This document shows positions 24,376 through 34,209 of a DNA stretch of 60,967 nucleotides, one piece after another. The notes beneath the pieces are model-generated. The model made no database searches, was not told the origin of the DNA, and saw only the letters and a list, made by a program, of their open reading frames with translations. The DNA is from Mycolicibacter kumamotonensis (GTDB lineage: Bacteria; Actinomycetota; Actinomycetes; Mycobacteriales; Mycobacteriaceae): the NCBI RefSeq assembly GCF_002086285.1, contig NZ_MVHU01000027.1, positions 1-60,967 on the forward strand, read 5' to 3'. Within the stretch, counting starts at the first letter, position 1, and each line of letters opens with the position of its first letter. A program made the translations under genes and the position numbers.

Positions 24376-27230
24376 GCACCCCGGCTGATCCCCGGCCGTG
24401 GTACATGCGGCTGGTCCGCAGGCTGGCCTGGCCGCTGATCGTCTTCTGGCTGCTGGTGACCGTCGGCCTCAACGTACTGGTGCCGCCGATCGAGTCGGTG
24501 GCGCGAGACCACGCGGTGACGATGTCCCCTCCCGACGCCCCGTCGCTGATCGCGGCGAAGCACATCGGCGCAAAGTTCGACGAGTTCGACTCCGACAGCA
24601 TCGTCATGCTGGTGCTCGAGGGCGAGTCCGAACTCGGTCCGGACGCCCACCGCTATTACGACGCGCTGATCGAACGGATTGCGGCCGATCACGAACACGT
24701 CCAGCACATCACGAATCTGTGGGGTGACCCGATCACCGCCGCCGGTGTGCAGAGCAACGACGGCCGCGCCGCCTACGCCCAGATCAACACCGCCGGCGAC
24801 CAGGGCAGCACCCTGGGCAATGAGTCCGTCGACGCAGTCCGCAAGATCGTCGCGTCGGTGCCGGCACCAAACGGGGTGAAGGCCTACGTCACAGGCCAGG
24901 CCGCGCTGACCACCGATATGACCGAAGCCGCCGATAAATCCATGCTCAAGATGATGGCCGTCACCGGCGGTGTCATCGTCATCATGCTGGCGCTGGTCTA
25001 CCGATCCGCCGCCACCGTGGCCCTGGTTCTGGTGATGGTCGGTTTCGAGATGGGCACCGCCCGCGGCCTGGTCGCGCTGCTGGGAGACCAGGGCCTGCTG
25101 GGCTTCTCGACATTCGTCGTCGCGATGTTGTCGTCGCTGGCGATCGCCGCGGGGACCGACTACGCGATCTTTCTGATCGGCCGTTACCACGAAGCCCGCA
25201 ACGCCGGCGATGACCGCGAAACGGCATGGTACTCGATGTTCCGCGGCACCTGGCATGTCATCTTGGGCTCGGGGCTGACCATCGCCGGAGCCTCGCTGTG
25301 TCTGCATTTCGCCCGGCTGTCCTATTTCAAAGCACTCGGCATCCCCTCGGCTCTGGGCCTGCTGGTGGTGATCGCCGGCGCGCTGACCGTCGCCCCTGCC
25401 ATCGTCGCGGTCGCCGCCCCGTTGCTCGACCCCAACCGGGTCGAAGGGCGTGGATGGCGGCGCATCGGCACCGCCAACGTCCGTTGGCCCGGACCGGTGT
25501 TCATCGCCGCACTATTGGTCACCCTGGTCGGGATGCTCGCGGTGCCCGGCATGAAGATCAGCTACAACGATCGCTTCTACATCCCGGCCCACCTGCCAGC
25601 CAATGTTGGCTATGACGCCGCCGAACGGCATTTCAGCGCCGCCCGGATGAATCCCGACGTGTTGATGGTCGAAACCGACCACGACCTGCGCAACCCCGCC
25701 GACATGATCATCTTGGACCGGATCGCCAAGAACATCTTTCGCACCCGGGGGGTGGAGCGGGTGCAGAGCATCACTCGGCCGCTGGGTAGTCCCATCGACC
25801 ACACGTCGATACCGTTCCAGATCAGCATGCAAGCCGTTCCGATCCAGGAAAACCTGCAATTCATGAGCGATCGGCTCGCCGACATGCTCACGATGAGCGA
25901 CGATCTCGACGCCACCGTCGACTCGATGGTGCGGCTGCGGGACCTCGTCACCCGAATGAGCACCACCACCGAGAACATGAACGCCGACATAGCCACCATT
26001 AGCGCGACCGTCGACGAGATCCGGGACCACATCGCCGATTTCGATGACGTCGCCCGCCCGGTCCGCAACTACTTCTACTGGGAACAGCACTGCACCGGCA
26101 TCCCGGTCTGTCATGCCATCCGTTCGGTCTTCGACGCCTACGACGGCATGGACAAGTTCAGCGAGAACATGGCGCCGCTGCTGGCCGACATGGCCGACAT
26201 GAACACCGTGCTGCCGCAGATCGTCGGGCAGTTCGACCCGATGATCTCGGTGGCGAAATCCATGCAGGCCAGCCTGCTTGCGATGCACTCGAGTTTCTCC
26301 GGCCTGGTGACCCAGATGTCACGGATGAGCGACACCGCCAGCGAGATGGGCCGGGCGTTCGATGCCTCCAAGGCTGACGACTACTTCTACCTGCCGCCGG
26401 AGGCGTTCGACAACCCCGACTTCCAGAAGGGCCTGACGATCTTCGTGTCCCCGGACGGCACCGCGGCTCGCTTCATCGTCACCTACGATGCGGATCCGGC
26501 CACGCCTAAGGGCATTTCGTTCGTCGAGCCGATGCTGGCTGCCGCCCACGACGCGGTGAAGGGCACGCCGCTGACCAACGCCAAGTTCTATCTCACCGGA
26601 ACCGCAGCGGTATACAACGACATTCAGGCCGGCTCCGCCTACGACATCCTGATCGTCGGGGTTGCCGCGGTGACGTTGATCTTCATCGTGATGCTGTTGA
26701 TCACCCGCGCCCTGGTGGCCGCTGCCGTGATCGTCGGAACCGTGCTGCTGTCGCTGAGTGCGGCGTTCGGCCTGTCGGTGCTGGTGTGGCAGCACATCTT
26801 CGGGCTGCCGCTGAACTGGATCGCGCCGGTGTTCGGAGTCATCATCCTGCTGGCGGTTGGCTCGGACTACAACCTGCTGCTGGTTTCTCGGTTCCAGGAG
26901 GAGATCGGCGCCGGGGTCAAGACCGGGATCATCCGATCCATCGGCGGTACCGGATCGGTGGTCACCACGGCAGGTCTGGTGTTCGCGTTCACGATGATGT
27001 CGATGGCGGTCAGCGACCTGTACTCGATCGGCCAGGCGGGCAGCACGATCGGGCTCGGCCTGTTGTTCGACACGCTGATCGTGCGGTCATTTCTGACCCC
27101 ATCGATCGCGGCGCTGCTCGGCCGTTGGTTCTGGTGGCCCAGCAAAATACACCGAGTGCGGCCGGCGCGGACCGCACCGCCCGCGGTAGCGGCGACTACC
27201 CCGCCGCCGGTGACCGCGGGATCACGCTAG
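24372..27230 (+). CDS. MmpL-family RND transporter
   Basis: The 952-residue protein has the RND/MmpL layout: one N-terminal helix (about 16-36), a large outer loop, a first helix bundle with proton-relay Asp-Tyr in GTDYAIF (about 261-264), a second outer domain, and a second bundle with GSDYNLL (about 830-833). MmpL proteins export lipids or siderophores, or pump drugs. Translational coupling to mmpS and the CsoR-type palindrome suggest induction by metal or thiol stress. The 3' end overlaps the convergent PPE gene by 35 bp. Confidence 0.92.
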   Translation: MSTPADPRPWYMRLVRRLAWPLIVFWLLVTVGLNVLVPPIESVARDHAVTMSPPDAPSLIAAKHIGAKFDEFDSDSIVMLVLEGESELGPDAHRYYDALIERIAADHEHVQHITNLWGDPITAAGVQSNDGRAAYAQINTAGDQGSTLGNESVDAVRKIVASVPAPNGVKAYVTGQAALTTDMTEAADKSMLKMMAVTGGVIVIMLALVYRSAATVALVLVMVGFEMGTARGLVALLGDQGLLGFSTFVVAMLSSLAIAAGTDYAIFLIGRYHEARNAGDDRETAWYSMFRGTWHVILGSGLTIAGASLCLHFARLSYFKALGIPSALGLLVVIAGALTVAPAIVAVAAPLLDPNRVEGRGWRRIGTANVRWPGPVFIAALLVTLVGMLAVPGMKISYNDRFYIPAHLPANVGYDAAERHFSAARMNPDVLMVETDHDLRNPADMIILDRIAKNIFRTRGVERVQSITRPLGSPIDHTSIPFQISMQAVPIQENLQFMSDRLADMLTMSDDLDATVDSMVRLRDLVTRMSTTTENMNADIATISATVDEIRDHIADFDDVARPVRNYFYWEQHCTGIPVCHAIRSVFDAYDGMDKFSENMAPLLADMADMNTVLPQIVGQFDPMISVAKSMQASLLAMHSSFSGLVTQMSRMSDTASEMGRAFDASKADDYFYLPPEAFDNPDFQKGLTIFVSPDGTAARFIVTYDADPATPKGISFVEPMLAAAHDAVKGTPLTNAKFYLTGTAAVYNDIQAGSAYDILIVGVAAVTLIFIVMLLITRALVAAAVIVGTVLLSLSAAFGLSVLVWQHIFGLPLNWIAPVFGVIILLAVGSDYNLLLVSRFQEEIGAGVKTGIIRSIGGTGSVVTTAGLVFAFTMMSMAVSDLYSIGQAGSTIGLGLLFDTLIVRSFLTPSIAALLGRWFWWPSKIHRVRPARTAPPAVAATTPPPVTAGSR

Positions 27231-28365
27231 GACGAAAGTCGTACTGGGTGGCGACACCGCCCATGCCGCCGCGCCCGGCGAGATTGCCGACCGGCACCAT
27301 CGGCGGCATCATCCCGGCACCGGCTGCCGGAGCGGTCGTCCCACCGGCCAGTGGCAGCGCCGTCGCTGACGGGGCGGCGCTGCCGCCCACTCCGGTCCAG
27401 GCCGGCGGCACCGATAGTGCACCGATCGAGGCGGCCCGGCCCAGTCCGGCCGTCGCCGTCGGAGCGCCGGTGAGTCCGGTCAGTGTCACCGCACGACTGC
27501 CAGACGCCAGCGCCCCGGCCGCGGCGGCGGGCGCCACCCCGGTCGCTACCGCCCCGGCAGCCCCCTTGGCTCCGTTGGTGCCGCCCATGAGCATCCGCAT
27601 CAGCATGCTCATCGGCATCATCGCCATGCGCAACGGCATGGTCAGCGAGGAGAGACTGGACAGCGACGTCGCCGATGCACCCGACGACGTCTCTGTCGCC
27701 GGCGCCGCCAGACTCTGCAGTGCCGCCGGGGTTGTCGAGATCAGCTGCGGCCCTTGACTCATCAACGTCTCGGCGTCGGTTCCGGTGGTGGCGGCAGCAG
27801 ACTGTGCCACCGACACGGCCTGGTTGGCCTGCCCGGACGGGTCGATGGTCTGCGGCGGCGACGTGAATGGTGTGAGCCGGGTGGCTGCCGCCGACGCTGC
27901 GGCGTAGCCGTACATCGCCGCTGCGTCCTGTGCCCACATCTCCAGGTACTCCGCCTCGGTGGTCGCGATCGCCGCGGTGTTCTGCCCCAGCACGTTCGTC
28001 GCGATCAGCGTCGCCTGCAGGCTGCGATTGGCCGCGATGAGCGCAGGTGCAACCGTGGCGGCGAATGCGGTTTCATACGCCCCGACCGCCGCAGACACCT
28101 GGGCGGCCGCCTGCTGCGCCTGCGCCCCGGTGGCGCTGAGCCAGGTGATGTACGGGCTGGCCGCGGCCGCCATGGCCGCCGACGAAGGCCCCGCCCACGA
28201 CCCGGTGGTCAGGCCGGCGACCACCGAACCGTAGGACGCGGCCGTCGCGTTCAGTTCGGCGGCCAGATCCTGCCAGGCCGTCGCGGAGGCCAGCAGTGAG
28301 CCCGGCCCGGCTCCGGCGTACATCCGGGCCGAATTGATCTCCGGTGGCAGGGCTCCGAAATCCAT
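27196..28365 (-). CDS. PPE family protein, SVP subgroup
   Basis: The 389-residue protein begins MDFGALPPEIN (Pro7-Pro8-Glu9) and has the WxG turn in GSWAGPSSAAM and an alpha-helical PPE domain to about residue 180. The C-terminal part is Ala/Thr/Met-rich and holds SVPPAW, the GxxSVPxxW hallmark, then PMVPVGNLAGRGG. It should be exported through a type VII system. There is no PE gene beside it, so it is an orphan. GGGGAGG lies 2-3 nt before the ATG. Confidence 0.92.
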   Translation of the reverse strand: MDFGALPPEINSARMYAGAGPGSLLASATAWQDLAAELNATAASYGSVVAGLTTGSWAGPSSAAMAAAASPYITWLSATGAQAQQAAAQVSAAVGAYETAFAATVAPALIAANRSLQATLIATNVLGQNTAAIATTEAEYLEMWAQDAAAMYGYAAASAAATRLTPFTSPPQTIDPSGQANQAVSVAQSAAATTGTDAETLMSQGPQLISTTPAALQSLAAPATETSSGASATSLSSLSSLTMPLRMAMMPMSMLMRMLMGGTNGAKGAAGAVATGVAPAAAAGALASGSRAVTLTGLTGAPTATAGLGRAASIGALSVPPAWTGVGGSAAPSATALPLAGGTTAPAAGAGMMPPMVPVGNLAGRGGMGGVATQYDFRPSVIPRSPAAG

Positions 28366-28495
28366 TGCCTCCCCTAATGTCCGGCCGGCAAAGGCACGCC
28401 GGTCAATATCTTTAGGAAGGCTAGCTAGCTGCTTTGGGTGCCCGACATGTCCCGGCTGTGCGCCCGCTGTGCGTGCCGGCGATGACGCCGCGGTA

Positions 28496-30301
28496 TCAGC
28501 GACGGTCCAGCGCGCCCGCGAGGTAGTGCTCGCGGCACGCCGTACGCCCGAGCTTGCCGCTGGTGGTGCGCGGGATAGCTCCAGCCGGCACGAACCGGAT
28601 ATCGGCGGGGGTCAACCCGTGCACCCGGGAGACCTCCGCGCGGATCGCCGCGATCGCCGGCGCGGGATCTTCGCGCCCGGTTCCGGTGGCGCGCTCGGCG
28701 ACGATCACCAGTCCGCCGAGGGAATCGGCCGGTGCGGTGAACGCCACCACGTAACCGCTGCGCACCATGGCCGAGGCGTGTGCCACGGTGGCCTCAATGT
28801 CTTGCGGGTAGTGACTGCGGCCGTCGATGTTCATCAGATCCACGGTCCGGCCGGTCACATAGAGCTCGCCGTTGCGATAGAACCCCAGATCCGCGGTGCG
28901 CAGCCAGGTGCCGTCGCTCGGCACACGCTCGGCGTGACTGCCCTGCGCCAGCCGGTGTCGCAGCCGGGCGCCGAAGACGCGTCGAGTCTCATCGGGCCGG
29001 CCCCAGTAGCCGGCGGTCACGTTGTCGCCATGGAGCCAGATCTCGCCGATGTGACCGTCGGGCAGCTCCCGGCCCGCTTCCGCGTCGACGATCACCGCCC
29101 ACAGGCTGCGCGCGACCCGGCCGCAGGAGACCTGGACCACCGCATCCGGGGCGTCGGCGGCCACCGGCACCGCGCGGCCCGCCCCGAGCTGCTCACGGCC
29201 CAGGTGCAGCACGCTCGCCTCGGCGTCGGGGGCGATCGTGGCAACGAACAGCGTCGCCTCGGCGATTCCGTAGGACGGTTTGATCGCGGTGCGCGGCAGC
29301 CCGTAGGGCGCGAAGGCCTCGTTGAAGGCAGTGATCGCCGACATGCTCACCGGCTCGGACCCGATGATCATCACCACGTTCGACAAGTCGATGTCGGCGC
29401 CCGGCGCGGGCAGGCCGCGCTGGGCGGTCAGTTCGTAGGCGAAGTTCGGTGCCGCGGTGACCACCCGACCGCGCCGTGATGCGTCCGACAGGGCGTTGAT
29501 CCAGCGTTGCGGCCGGCGGATGAACGCGGTCGGTGAGATCAGCGTGGAATGCCCCCCGTAGACCGCGGGAAATCCGATCATCGACAGGCCCATGTCGTGG
29601 TAGAGCGGTAACCAACTGAGCCCGTGGGTGTTTCGGTCCAGCATGTCGATCGACAGGATCATCTGCAGCAGGTTGGTTCCCACCGCGCGGTGGGTCACCT
29701 GCACACCGATCGGCGGCCGGGTGGTGCCGGAGGTGTACTGCAGGTGCGACACGTCGTCGACATCGATTGCCACGGGCACGAACGCTGCGGCGGCCGCGTC
29801 GGGAATCTCGTCGATGGTCACGACCCGTGGTCGCAATTGCTGCGGCAGCCCGCCCAGAAAGTCCTCGACGACGTGACGCGCCGCCGCCGTGGTCAGGACC
29901 GCGACCGGGGTGGAGTCACGCAACGCGGTATCGAGGCGTTCGGCGTGCCCGGGCAGCTCGGGGGCGAACAACGGCACCGCGATGGTTCCGCACTTGACCG
30001 CCGCGTAGAACCCGGCGACGTAGTCGAGGCCCTGGGGCGCCAGGATCGCCACCCGGTCGCCGCGCTCGGTGACCTCCTGCAGCCGCGCGGCGATGGCGTG
30101 CAACCTGCGACCGAATTGCGCCCAGGTCAGTTCGACGGCGCGGCCTTCGACCGGTCCGGCGTAGTCCAGATAGCGGAAGGCCACCGCGTCGCCGACATTG
30201 GCGACGTTGCGGTCGATCAGCGAGATCAGGGTGTCACCCGGCGGCAGGACGATGCCGCCGTCCGCGTCGAGGCACTCCTCGATCTGGACCAAGCCCTTCA
30301 T
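28496..30301 (-). CDS. Fatty acyl-AMP ligase (FadD/FAAL type)
   Basis: The 601-residue adenylating enzyme has YTSGTTRPPIGVQVTH (phosphate loop), SYGIAEATLFV, a GMTE-less FAAL active site and the C-terminal LRTADLGFYRNGELYVTGRT and NIDGRSHYPQDIE. The YGxAEATLFV and HYPQDIE forms favour acyl-AMP ligases that load polyketide synthases over acyl-CoA ligases. No PKS is in the window. MKGLVQIEECLDADGG was chosen as start; the long upstream extension lacks protein character. Confidence 0.85.
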   Translation of the reverse strand: MKGLVQIEECLDADGGIVLPPGDTLISLIDRNVANVGDAVAFRYLDYAGPVEGRAVELTWAQFGRRLHAIAARLQEVTERGDRVAILAPQGLDYVAGFYAAVKCGTIAVPLFAPELPGHAERLDTALRDSTPVAVLTTAAARHVVEDFLGGLPQQLRPRVVTIDEIPDAAAAAFVPVAIDVDDVSHLQYTSGTTRPPIGVQVTHRAVGTNLLQMILSIDMLDRNTHGLSWLPLYHDMGLSMIGFPAVYGGHSTLISPTAFIRRPQRWINALSDASRRGRVVTAAPNFAYELTAQRGLPAPGADIDLSNVVMIIGSEPVSMSAITAFNEAFAPYGLPRTAIKPSYGIAEATLFVATIAPDAEASVLHLGREQLGAGRAVPVAADAPDAVVQVSCGRVARSLWAVIVDAEAGRELPDGHIGEIWLHGDNVTAGYWGRPDETRRVFGARLRHRLAQGSHAERVPSDGTWLRTADLGFYRNGELYVTGRTVDLMNIDGRSHYPQDIEATVAHASAMVRSGYVVAFTAPADSLGGLVIVAERATGTGREDPAPAIAAIRAEVSRVHGLTPADIRFVPAGAIPRTTSGKLGRTACREHYLAGALDRR

Positions 30302-30451
30302 GCACCGCAGTCTAGGTGCCCGCCGAATTGCGGCAGCGGTGCCCGGAAGCATCCTCGGCGGCCCGCGGTTGCAACTATGTGATGGGTCGCCGGCTGTTCG
30401 CGGCCCCTCGCGTGCCGTTATCCGCCTTGACCGCAAAGGACGTCCATCACA

Positions 30452-31327
30452 ATGGAATTAGGCATACATTTTGTTGATTTCCAGCCCGGTGACCCGGCCC
30501 GGCTCGGACCGGTGCTCGCCGGCGCCGCTGTCGCCGCCGAGGAGGCAGGCGCGGCGATGTTCACCATGCAGGACCATTTCTTCCAGATGGAACAGCTGGG
30601 CCGCGCCCAGGATCCTTTTCTGGAGTGCTATACCGCCTTGGCTTTCGTCGCCGGTCAGACCCGCAGCATCCCGCTGGGTGTGCTGGTCACCGGCGTGACT
30701 TACCGTCATCCCGGGGTGCTGGCCAAAACCGCCGCCACCTTGGACGTCCTGTCGGGAGGACGGTTCATCTTCGGTATCGGAACCGGCTGGTACGAACGGG
30801 AACACACCGGCCTCGGCGTCCCGCTTCCACCGCTGAGCGACCGCTTCGAGATGGTCGAGGAGACGCTGCAGATCTGCAGACAGATGTGGAGCCCGGACGA
30901 TGGGCCCTATGTCGGCAAGCACTACCGGCTGGCTGAGACCATCTGTGCGCCGCAGCCGGTCAGACAGCCACCGATCTTGATCGGTGGTGGTGGCGAGAAG
31001 AAGACGTTGCGGCTTGCGGCGCAGTACGCCGACATATGGAACCGCAACGGCACCGTGCTGCGGCCCGACGATTTGGGCCGCAAGGTTGAGGTGCTGCGCC
31101 GGCATTGCGAAGAGGCCGGACGCGATCCGGCCGAGATCCGCAAGACGGTCGGACTGTTCGCCGACCCGTTCGCCGATCTCGACGGCTACCTGCGGACCGT
31201 GGACTACTGTGCCGGCTTGGGATTCGACCTGGTCCACACCGGGCCGCTGCCGGGCAACCCCGACCCGGTCGGCTTTGTCCGCCGCCTCGGCGACGAGTTG
31301 GCGCCCAGACTCGCACAGATCGGCTGA
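30452..31327 (+). CDS. F420-dependent luciferase-like oxidoreductase
   Basis: The 291-residue TIM barrel has the LLM features MELGIHFVDFQPGDP, AAMFTMQDHFFQME, GVLVTGVTYRHPGVLAKTAA, FIFGIGTGWYEREHTGLG and PPILIGGGGEKKTLRLAAQ. It should use F420H2. It is divergent from the acyl-AMP ligase gene. Substrate unknown. Confidence 0.88.
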   Translation: MELGIHFVDFQPGDPARLGPVLAGAAVAAEEAGAAMFTMQDHFFQMEQLGRAQDPFLECYTALAFVAGQTRSIPLGVLVTGVTYRHPGVLAKTAATLDVLSGGRFIFGIGTGWYEREHTGLGVPLPPLSDRFEMVEETLQICRQMWSPDDGPYVGKHYRLAETICAPQPVRQPPILIGGGGEKKTLRLAAQYADIWNRNGTVLRPDDLGRKVEVLRRHCEEAGRDPAEIRKTVGLFADPFADLDGYLRTVDYCAGLGFDLVHTGPLPGNPDPVGFVRRLGDELAPRLAQIG

Positions 31328-31351
31328 CGCAGACCACGAGTACGGCGGGAC

Positions 31352-31633
31352 TCACATCACCGGTTCGTGCAGTGCCAGGCTGATGAAGAGGTAGCCCATG
31401 CAGATCAGCAGGTTCAGCGCGGCGAGCATCAGCCCGCCCACGATGAGCACATGCACCAGGCGGCGCCGGTTGCGCTGCGCCCGGGCCAGCCTCTGCTCGC
31501 GTTGCATCGCGGTCGCGGCGAGCGCGAACATGTAGTCGATCGACTCCGCCGATCCCGGCGGCGCACCGGCGGTCATCTCCCGCAGGCGGGCCGCCGGGAT
31601 CTGTACCCCGACCTCGGCGAAGCGCCGGCTCAT
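31352..31633 (-). CDS. Small membrane protein beside icl2
   Basis: From ATG 31633 (GGGGAG about 8 nt upstream) the protein has 93 residues: a hydrophilic N-terminal half with a basic stretch (QREQRLARAQRNRRRL) and one hydrophobic helix (VLIVGGLMLAALNLLICMGY). ATG 31732 would add 33 residues. The position next to isocitrate lyase 2 is like Rv1914c in M. tuberculosis, but I cannot confirm orthology. Convergent with the LLM gene. Confidence 0.6.
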   Translation of the reverse strand: MSRRFAEVGVQIPAARLREMTAGAPPGSAESIDYMFALAATAMQREQRLARAQRNRRRLVHVLIVGGLMLAALNLLICMGYLFISLALHEPVM

Positions 31634-31905
31634 CCGTCGCGCTCCCCAGCGGCCGATCGGTCGATCCGCCGAAGCGATGCGCTGCGGCGGTTGACCCGCG
31701 GGGGTGCTCCAATGGCCTGACCGGGCCGTCATAACTGTTCACCATAGCCACGAAAGCTGCCGAATCCACCGGCTTGCCTCAAGTTCCGGGGCATCGTCTG
31801 CGGCGTACGGAAGATGTATGGCGAAACCGGGCTATCGCAGCGCCAGCGGCGGCACAATACTGGGGAGTAACAGGTGCGAACCGGGGCGAACAGGAGCGTG
31901 GATCC

Positions 31906-34206
31906 ATGACGACTACCGAAACGAACACAGCAACGAGCGCACCGGCCGGCCGAGACGTCGAGGCCGACGTCGTGGCGACACAGCAATACTTCGACAGCCC
32001 GCGTTTCGAAGGAATCACCCGCCTCTACACCGCGCGTCAGGTCGTCGAGCAGCGCGGCACCATCCCCGCCGACTACACCGTGGCGCGCGAGGCGGCGACC
32101 GCGTTCTACGCGCGGTTGCGCGAACTGTTCGCCGAGCACAAGAGCATCACCTCCTTCGGTCCCTACTCCCCCGGCCAGGCGGTGGTGATGAAGCGGGTCG
32201 GCATCGAGGGCATCTACCTGGGTGGCTGGGCGACGTCGGCCAAGGGTTCCATCACCGAGGACCCGGGCCCAGACCTGGCCAGCTATCCGCTGAGTCAGGT
32301 GCCCGACGAGGCGGCCGGGCTGGTGCGCGCCCTGCTCACCGCCGACCGCAATCAGCAGTACCTGCGGTTGCAGATGACCGAAGAACAGCGCGCCGCGACC
32401 CCGGCCGTGGACTACCGGCCGTTCATCATCGCCGACGCGGACACCGGTCACGGCGGTGATCCGCACGTACGCAACCTGATCCGGCGATTCGTCGAAGCCG
32501 GCGTGCCCGGCTATCACATCGAAGATCAGCGTCCCGGGACCAAGAAGTGCGGACACCAGGGCGGCAAGGTGCTGGTGCCTTCCGACGAGCAGATCAAGCG
32601 TCTGAACACCGCCCGGTTCCAGTTGGACATCATGGGTGTGCCCGGCATCATCGTGGCGCGCACCGACGCCGAGGCGGCCAACCTGATCGACAGCCGCGCC
32701 GACGAGCGCGACCAGCCGTTCATTTTGGGCACCACCAACCTGAAGATTCCGGCCTACAAGGCCTGCTTCCTGGCGATGACCCGGATGCTGTACAACGCCG
32801 GAGTCACCGAGGTCAACGGTCACCTGCTCTACGACCTGCCCGACGGCGAGTACGCCGCCGCCGACGCCTGGCTGGAACGCAACGGCATCGCCGCCCTGAT
32901 CACCAAGGCGGCCGACGGCTGGCGCGGCAACGGACACCGGTCCGTCGATCGGGTCTACGACGAGATCGAATCGAAGTTCGTCGAGGCCTGGCAGAACGAC
33001 GCCGGACTGATGACCTATGGGGAGGCCGTGGCCGAGATGCTCGAGTTCGCCGAGCGTGAAGGCGACCCGCGCGATATGACCGCCGCCCAATGGCGCGAAT
33101 TCGCCGAGCGGGCACCGTTTTACACCGCACACGCAAAGGCCGCCGAACTGAACGCCGATCCGGGCTGGGACTGCGAGCGGGCCAAGACCCCCGAAGGCTA
33201 CTACCAGGTTCGCGGCGGCATCCCCTATGCGATCGCCAAGTCGCTGGCCGCCGCACCATTCGCCGATCTGCTGTGGATGGAGACCAAGACCGCCGACCTC
33301 GACGACGCCCGCCAGTTCGCCGACGCGATTCATGCGGTCTACCCCGACCAGATGCTGGCCTACAACCTGTCCCCCTCGTTCAACTGGGACACCACCGGCA
33401 TGACCGACGATCAGATGCGGGCCTTCCCCGCCGAACTCGGCAAGATGGGGTTCGTCTTCAACTTCATCACCTACGGCGGCCACCAGGTCGACGGTGTGGC
33501 CTCCGAGGAGTTCGCGGCCACCCTGCTGCAGGACGGCATGCTGGCCCTGGCCCGGCTGCAGCGCAAGATGCGGCTGGTCGAGTCGCCCTACCGGACCCCG
33601 CAGACCCTGGTCGGCGGGCCCCGCAGCGACGCCGCGCTGGCCGCCTCCTCCGGCCGCACCGCCACCACCAAGGCGATGGGCGCCGGCTCCACCCAGGCCC
33701 AGCACCTGGTGCAGACCGAGGTGCCCAAGAAGCTGCTGGAGGACTGGCTGGCGTTGTGGAGCGAGCACTATCAGCTCGCCGAGAGTCTGCGCGTGCACCT
33801 TCGCCCGACCCGTCCCGGCTCCGACGTCCTCGAACTCGGGATCTACGGCGACGACGACGAGAAACTCGCCAACGTGATCGTCGACCCGATCAAGGACCGA
33901 CACGGCCGCAGCATCCTGACCGTGCGCGACCAGAACACCTTCGCCGAGAAGTTGCGCCAGAAGCGCCTGATGGATCTGACCCACCTGTGGCTGATCCACC
34001 GGTTCAAAGCTGCCGCGGTGCACTACGTCACGCCCACCCAGGACAACCTGTATCAGACCGAGAAGATGAAGGCGCACGGCATCTTCAGCAGCGTGCACCA
34101 GGAGGTCGGCGAGATCATCGTCGCCGACGTGAACCAGCCGCGCATCGACGAACTGCTGGCATCGGATCGGGTGGCGCTGGGCAAGCTGATCAGCAAAGAC
34201 GACTGA
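31906..34206 (+). CDS. icl2: Isocitrate lyase 2, full length
   Basis: The 766-residue enzyme cleaves isocitrate to glyoxylate and succinate, and in mycobacteria also acts as methylisocitrate lyase during growth on fatty acids and propionate. The catalytic Cys215 lies in KKCGHQGGK; DADTGHGGDP binds metal and substrate; the C-terminal third is the extra ICL2 domain. ATG 31906 has AGGAG 9 nt upstream. In M. tuberculosis H37Rv the orthologue is split into aceAa/aceAb; here it is intact. Confidence 0.95.
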   Translation: MTTTETNTATSAPAGRDVEADVVATQQYFDSPRFEGITRLYTARQVVEQRGTIPADYTVAREAATAFYARLRELFAEHKSITSFGPYSPGQAVVMKRVGIEGIYLGGWATSAKGSITEDPGPDLASYPLSQVPDEAAGLVRALLTADRNQQYLRLQMTEEQRAATPAVDYRPFIIADADTGHGGDPHVRNLIRRFVEAGVPGYHIEDQRPGTKKCGHQGGKVLVPSDEQIKRLNTARFQLDIMGVPGIIVARTDAEAANLIDSRADERDQPFILGTTNLKIPAYKACFLAMTRMLYNAGVTEVNGHLLYDLPDGEYAAADAWLERNGIAALITKAADGWRGNGHRSVDRVYDEIESKFVEAWQNDAGLMTYGEAVAEMLEFAEREGDPRDMTAAQWREFAERAPFYTAHAKAAELNADPGWDCERAKTPEGYYQVRGGIPYAIAKSLAAAPFADLLWMETKTADLDDARQFADAIHAVYPDQMLAYNLSPSFNWDTTGMTDDQMRAFPAELGKMGFVFNFITYGGHQVDGVASEEFAATLLQDGMLALARLQRKMRLVESPYRTPQTLVGGPRSDAALAASSGRTATTKAMGAGSTQAQHLVQTEVPKKLLEDWLALWSEHYQLAESLRVHLRPTRPGSDVLELGIYGDDDEKLANVIVDPIKDRHGRSILTVRDQNTFAEKLRQKRLMDLTHLWLIHRFKAAAVHYVTPTQDNLYQTEKMKAHGIFSSVHQEVGEIIVADVNQPRIDELLASDRVALGKLISKDD

Positions 34207-34209
34207 GGC

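Noticed and set aside
28334..29479. Long rightward open frame (about 380 codons) across the PPE upstream region and the acyl-AMP ligase gene
   Set aside because: It is antisense to a clear FAAL gene with all motifs; the frame is open only because of GC-rich third positions.
31729..34098. Leftward open frame of about 790 codons opposite icl2
   Set aside because: Icl2 on the other strand is certain. The leftward text is rich in Gly, Val, His and Gln without any domain, a typical shadow.
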